DNA of 64,000 nucleotides from assembly GCF_030272615.1 (NCBI RefSeq), contig NC_081414.1:342042717-342106716 (forward strand), given 5' to 3'. The notes beneath the pieces are model-generated. The model was not told the origin of the DNA. It saw nothing but the letters and a program-made list of their open reading frames with translations, and did no database searches. Source of the DNA: Cryptomeria japonica. Lineage: Eukaryota > Streptophyta > Pinopsida > Cupressales > Cupressaceae. Positions 60,691 to 64,000 of the stretch are shown here, piece after piece (the stretch's first letter is position 1; every line of letters starts with the position of its first letter). Position numbers and translations under genes: made by a program.

Positions 60691-60846
60691 AAAGGGGGAG
60701 TATAGGTGAAAAATATTTAGGAGGTATGGAGTATTTTGTTAAGATGGATATTCAACTCAAGGGGAGCAGGCTCAGGATGAAATCGACAGACAGAAACCAT
60801 GATCATTTTTCACATGAGTGTTGCCATCAATGCCAAAGGGGGGGAT
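60691..60846 (+). other. duplicated polypurine tract of element 2
   Basis: AAAGGGGGAG at 60691-60700 (after GGCATTGATGTC) and AAAGGGGGGGAT at 60835-60846 next to the LTR. A triplicated TATTTTTTGG lies just upstream (60659-60680). Confidence 0.75.
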
Positions 60847-61774
60847 TGTTGGCAATTGACACTCATTTGGTTGGTTTTAAATATATTATCATTGATGGCA
60901 ACATGTTCTGGCTTCATATTTTGGTTGAGTTGTGTACTGATAGACACTTCACCAACACCAACACCAACATTGACAGGTTGGAAGGAATTCTTTGGTTACC
61001 GACATTGTAGGACAACATGACTTCATCAAGTTATAAGTATTGGAGGCCGACATCATTTGGGAGATATGACATCGACATTTGTTTTTGATATTCACATGTT
61101 TATGTTATTGAGCCGACATGTATATTCATATTGTAATTATCTTTGTAAGCTGACATAAGGCATGATGGATTGTAAAGGGGTATATAGGTCAGTTGATTAG
61201 ATCATTTTCTATATAGACAATGATATGGATAAGTAAGGTTATGGAATGTAATGGAGATGTGAAATATATGAGAGAGATCATGTATGTGAGGATATTTATG
61301 TAGAGGGTATTCCATTAAGGGTTTAGAGTTTCAAACTGGACTAAATAGAGCTTAACCAAAATTGTATTCAGGCATAGAAGATGCTATCATTGCAGTTCAT
61401 TCATTTCTCTAGATTGTAGTCTAGATTTGTATGTAGTCAGTGAGGCTCCTTTTGTGATTGAGCAGTGTGCTCTAGGCTATAAGCCTTCCTACAAGTGTAG
61501 GCCCCTATATTTTTTAATATCTCTTCATATGGCCAGTGGATTGATATTGTGGGTCACAAATCCCACCGTGGTTTTTCGTCTTTGAGGTTTTCCACGTATA
61601 ATTATTTGTGTTATGGTATTCATTTATCTGATTGGCTTATTGGTTTATTTACTTCTTTCAAGCTTATATGTACTAGTATACCAGTTGGTGAATGCATGTT
61701 TTAATAAGGTTAAAATTGATCATTCGGGTAGAACACTGATTCACCCCCCCTCTCAGTGTTTTTGGATTCCAATA
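60847..61774 (+). repeat. 3' LTR of copia-type element 2
   Basis: TGTTGGCAATTGACAC ... GGATTCCAATA, 928 bp, partner of 55090-56003; the final CA has become TA. The shared box is at 61561-61600. Confidence 0.85.
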
Positions 61775-62121
61775 GTCTCCTATGCTATTTTTCCTCCCTT
61801 GCACTTGAAATTCAGAATGTCACCTTTCTTGCCATTGGATTAGGTACATTTTATATGCTAAAAATGAAATTTTGAGAATTTAATAAAATTTATGGTTTAG
61901 GTGCACAAGATTAGATAATAAGAAATGAAAAAATACTTTTTATTTTTGCAACCCTCTATGGCAATTGTGAGACACTTTTGCAATTGCGGTACAACTACTA
62001 AGCAATTGTGAAGTAATATACTAGCAGTTGTGAAACAATATCAACAAATGCAAATTTTTTCTTGAGCAACAATATTCAAAATAGATAATTAAGGTCAACA
62101 TGCTTCACATCGGGTTCACCA
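61775..62121. other. target-side flank with 5' piece of the split frame and CAATTG repeats
   Basis: 61775-61835 (minus) holds the ATG and first codons of the frame interrupted by element 2. At 61950-62060 about five copies of (GC)AATTGTGA occur; on the minus strand they read TTCACAATTGC. The stretch ends at the LTR of element 3. Confidence 0.45.
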
Positions 62122-63209
62122 TGTTAGGATAACTAGTGGACAACTGAGATGCGTGGGGGGGGGGGGGGGTGAATCATTTGTCAATAGATTATATTAATCA
62201 AACCACTTTATAAATAGCAGAAATAGATACTGGTAAGAAATACAACTTAAGAATGAAACAAAGAATCAACACAATGCAAACATACCACATAACACCATTA
62301 TTTGTACATGGAAAACCTAGTAAAGGGAAAAAACACCATGGGAAGCCTACCCATAGTCAGATGATACTTCTATAGAAAGTATGTGATATAATAAGGGGCC
62401 TACACATTTAGAAAGGCACACTGCCTAGAGAGTACTACTCATTACAAATGAGTCTCACTAACTATAGAGAGGTTATAGCCACCTCAAGATAATTGGACAA
62501 CAATCCAAAAGAATGAACTGCTAGAGATAGCATCTACCATGCTTGATTATAGTACTAGTTAAGCTCAATACCAGAGGCCTTTGACCTCTTACTTAAACCC
62601 AATTCGATCATCTATAATTGACCAAGTCTCCTTCGCATATGATATTTAATTTCATGACCATGAACATTACATTTTCTTTCCCATACCATGATCTATAATG
62701 AGATCTTACATCAATTTATACAAACCCTAAGGCCTAAACCAATTAGGCTAGCCACATAAACTATATTACAATAAGATCATTACATACATCCATATTACAA
62801 TGATAAGCCATGTTGGCTTTATACCAAAACAACATTAACCAATCCATAAATCATCCCGGTAATGTGTAGAGAACACGTTAACATGATACCGATCCATAAC
62901 CTAGATAGGTACCAAACCTAATCTAGGTCCACCACGCCAAAATGATGTCACCAATTAGTTGAGGCACGATCAAGGATCATCTTCTATATCTTGAATTCCA
63001 TTTAGAAGCAGCACCAACACCACTTATCCATCTTGTCAAAGATTCTCATTAAAAGCTCTACCGATAAAAACTTAAACCCTTACTAGTAACACTAGATCTT
63101 CTACCGGTAACCAAAACCTGTCTGCTGGTAACCAACCATAATAGCTAGTATTGACATCAATGACAAAACATCAATGTAACACATAATCAATTCCTCCATA
63201 TTGCCAACA
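62122..63209 (-). repeat. 3' LTR of copia element 3
   Basis: On the minus strand it runs from TGTTGGCAATATGG (63209) to TCCTAACA (62122), about 1088 bp, and resembles the LTRs of element 1. The shared box lies at about 62305-62355. The poly-C stretch before TCTCAG has grown to 15 C (plus-strand G run 62155-62169). Confidence 0.85.
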
Positions 63210-63211
63210 CT

Positions 63212-63416
63212 CTCCCCCTTTGGCATTGACGGCAACACTAGATGTGAAAAAGAAAACATCTAAGTGCCAAGAAGTGCCAAACATTTCTCATAGAAGATAT
63301 AACAATGAAAAACTTGAAAATCCCAACAACTCCCCCTAAGGAGTGCAGTCCAATCTGAAAATGATCTAAATTTCTCTCCCATAAACATTATTTTTCACAT
63401 ATAACTCTCCCCCTTT
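63212..63416 (-). other. duplicated polypurine tract of copia element 3
   Basis: On the minus strand AAAGGGGGAG occurs at 63416-63407 (after TTGATGTC) and at 63221-63212, directly before the LTR, the same layout as in elements 1 and 2. Confidence 0.8.
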
Positions 63417-63564
63417 GACATCAATGCCAAGGAAATGACATAGATATCAACATTTTGTGAATCTCAAAGTTGACTACTCCCCCTGAGTAGTAGCACCACT
63501 ACATCAACCCAAAGTAAAGGATAAAGTTGATGATACATACCAGACTGATGCCAATCTGCATCAC

Positions 63565-64000
63565 TTAAGTCTCTGCCAGAGGGGTAGATACCCCTAACTT
63601 GTCTCTCAGATACTCAAATGATTCCTTAGACAACGATTTAGTGAATATATCTGCAATTTGTTCTTTAGTGTTCACATAAACCAATTTGACTTCCTTTTCT
63701 TCCACCTTGTCCTTCAAAAAGTTATATTTTATTGATATGTGCTTAGTCTTAGAGTGAAATACTGGATTCTTAGACATGTCAATAGCTACAAAGTTATCAC
63801 AATAGATAAGTACCAGTTCACTACAATTTACCTTGATATCCTTCAACATTTGCTTCATCCATAAGACTTGAGTGCAATTAGTTGTTGTTGCAACATATTC
63901 AACTTCTGTTGTAGATAAAGGAATCCATGATTGTTTTTTGCTGATACATGAAACCAATTTATTTCCAAGAAAGAAAGCTCCACTAGAAGTGATCTTCCTA
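63565..64000 (-). CDS. copia element 3 RNase H, C-terminal part, cut by the window end
   Basis: The minus-strand frame is open from the window edge to 63565. It reads SSGAFFLGNKLVSCISKKQS, then SLSTTEVEYVA (the conserved Thr/Ala-Glu-x-Glu-Tyr segment of copia RNase H), CTQVLWMKQMLKDI, the YCDN segment with the last catalytic Asp, SKTKHISIKYNFLKDKV, and ADIFTKSLSKESFEYLRDKL at the C-terminal end. No stop or frameshift is visible in about 145 codons, so this is the least decayed coding stretch in the window. It lies about 355 bp from the 3' LTR. RT and the rest of pol should be to the right, outside the window. Confidence 0.9.
   Translation of the reverse strand, partial: RKITSSGAFFLGNKLVSCISKKQSWIPLSTTEVEYVATTTNCTQVLWMKQMLKDIKVNCSELVLIYCDNFVAIDMSKNPVFHSKTKHISIKYNFLKDKVEEKEVKLVYVNTKEQIADIFTKSLSKESFEYLRDKLGVSTPLAET

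Larger units (their letters stand above)
55090..61774 (+). mobile_element. copia-type element 2: gag-like ORF and large non-pol ORF
   Basis: 5' LTR 55090-56003, interior 56004-60846, 3' LTR 60847-61774, flanked by GTCTC (55085-55089 and 61775-61779). LTR boxes, PBS position and duplicated polypurine tracts are those of the other copia elements here. The 4.8-kb interior has no protease, integrase or RT motif. It carries a coiled-coil/zinc-knuckle gag-like ORF followed by a large unrelated ORF. It must have depended on an autonomous partner and is therefore a large non-autonomous derivative. Confidence 0.85.

Overview
The window looks like nuclear DNA of a seed plant. The AT-rich base composition, the density of old and nested LTR retrotransposons with 0.9-1.6 kb LTRs, and the lack of any intact host gene suggest a large plant genome, perhaps a gymnosperm; that last point is inference. 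No rRNA, tRNA or CRISPR array was seen. Nearly all coding sequence is transposon-derived and broken by in-frame stops, many of which can be explained by C-to-T decay (CAA, CAG or CGA becoming TAA, TAG or TGA).

Left part (1-17 kb). The most notable object is an 11,456-bp DNA transposon at 1401-12856. It has about 36-bp terminal inverted repeats beginning GGGTGAATTCACAA, a perfect 4-bp target duplication (ACAT), clusters of a near-palindromic motif (GGTTCGCTCGAACC-like) near both ends, and a 2.8-kb internal satellite with a 782-bp higher-order period. Its spliced transposase gene lies on the minus strand and carries a DDD-type core of the VDF / S(D)GCA / HGKG-DG kind. Its features fit the Sola superfamily best. 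The transposase is dead: four nonsense codons, a catalytic Asp changed to Asn, and a palindromic foldback insertion in the main exon. To the right lie a copia LTR (12982-14126), a degenerate ORF and a probable gypsy LTR start.

Middle (17-35 kb). There is a 3' fragment of a LINE (reverse-transcriptase tail, zinc-binding region and RNase H) followed by a degenerate transposon-associated ORF. Next comes a minus-strand Ty3/gypsy element (23430-32406) with both LTRs, gag and protease remnants but no visible pol; a copia LTR lies inside it. A 1.36-kb TA/TACA/TATG microsatellite follows.

Right part (34-64 kb). A large minus-strand Ty3/gypsy element of Tat-like layout has a duplicated ORF upstream of gag, then gag, protease, RT, RNase H, a second RNase H and integrase. 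Downstream of pol and antisense to it is a spliced plant-mobile-domain (PMD) gene, before the 3' LTR. To the right lie three Sirevirus-like copia elements: one complete with TTCAT duplications but internally deleted (49925-54149), one complete with GTCTC duplications that carries a gag-like ORF and a large non-pol ORF (55090-61774), and the 3' end of a third on the minus strand (62122 to the window end). All copia LTRs share a CCCACCATGGTTTTTCC...GGTTTCCACGT box, and the three elements with visible internal sequence share duplicated polypurine tracts.
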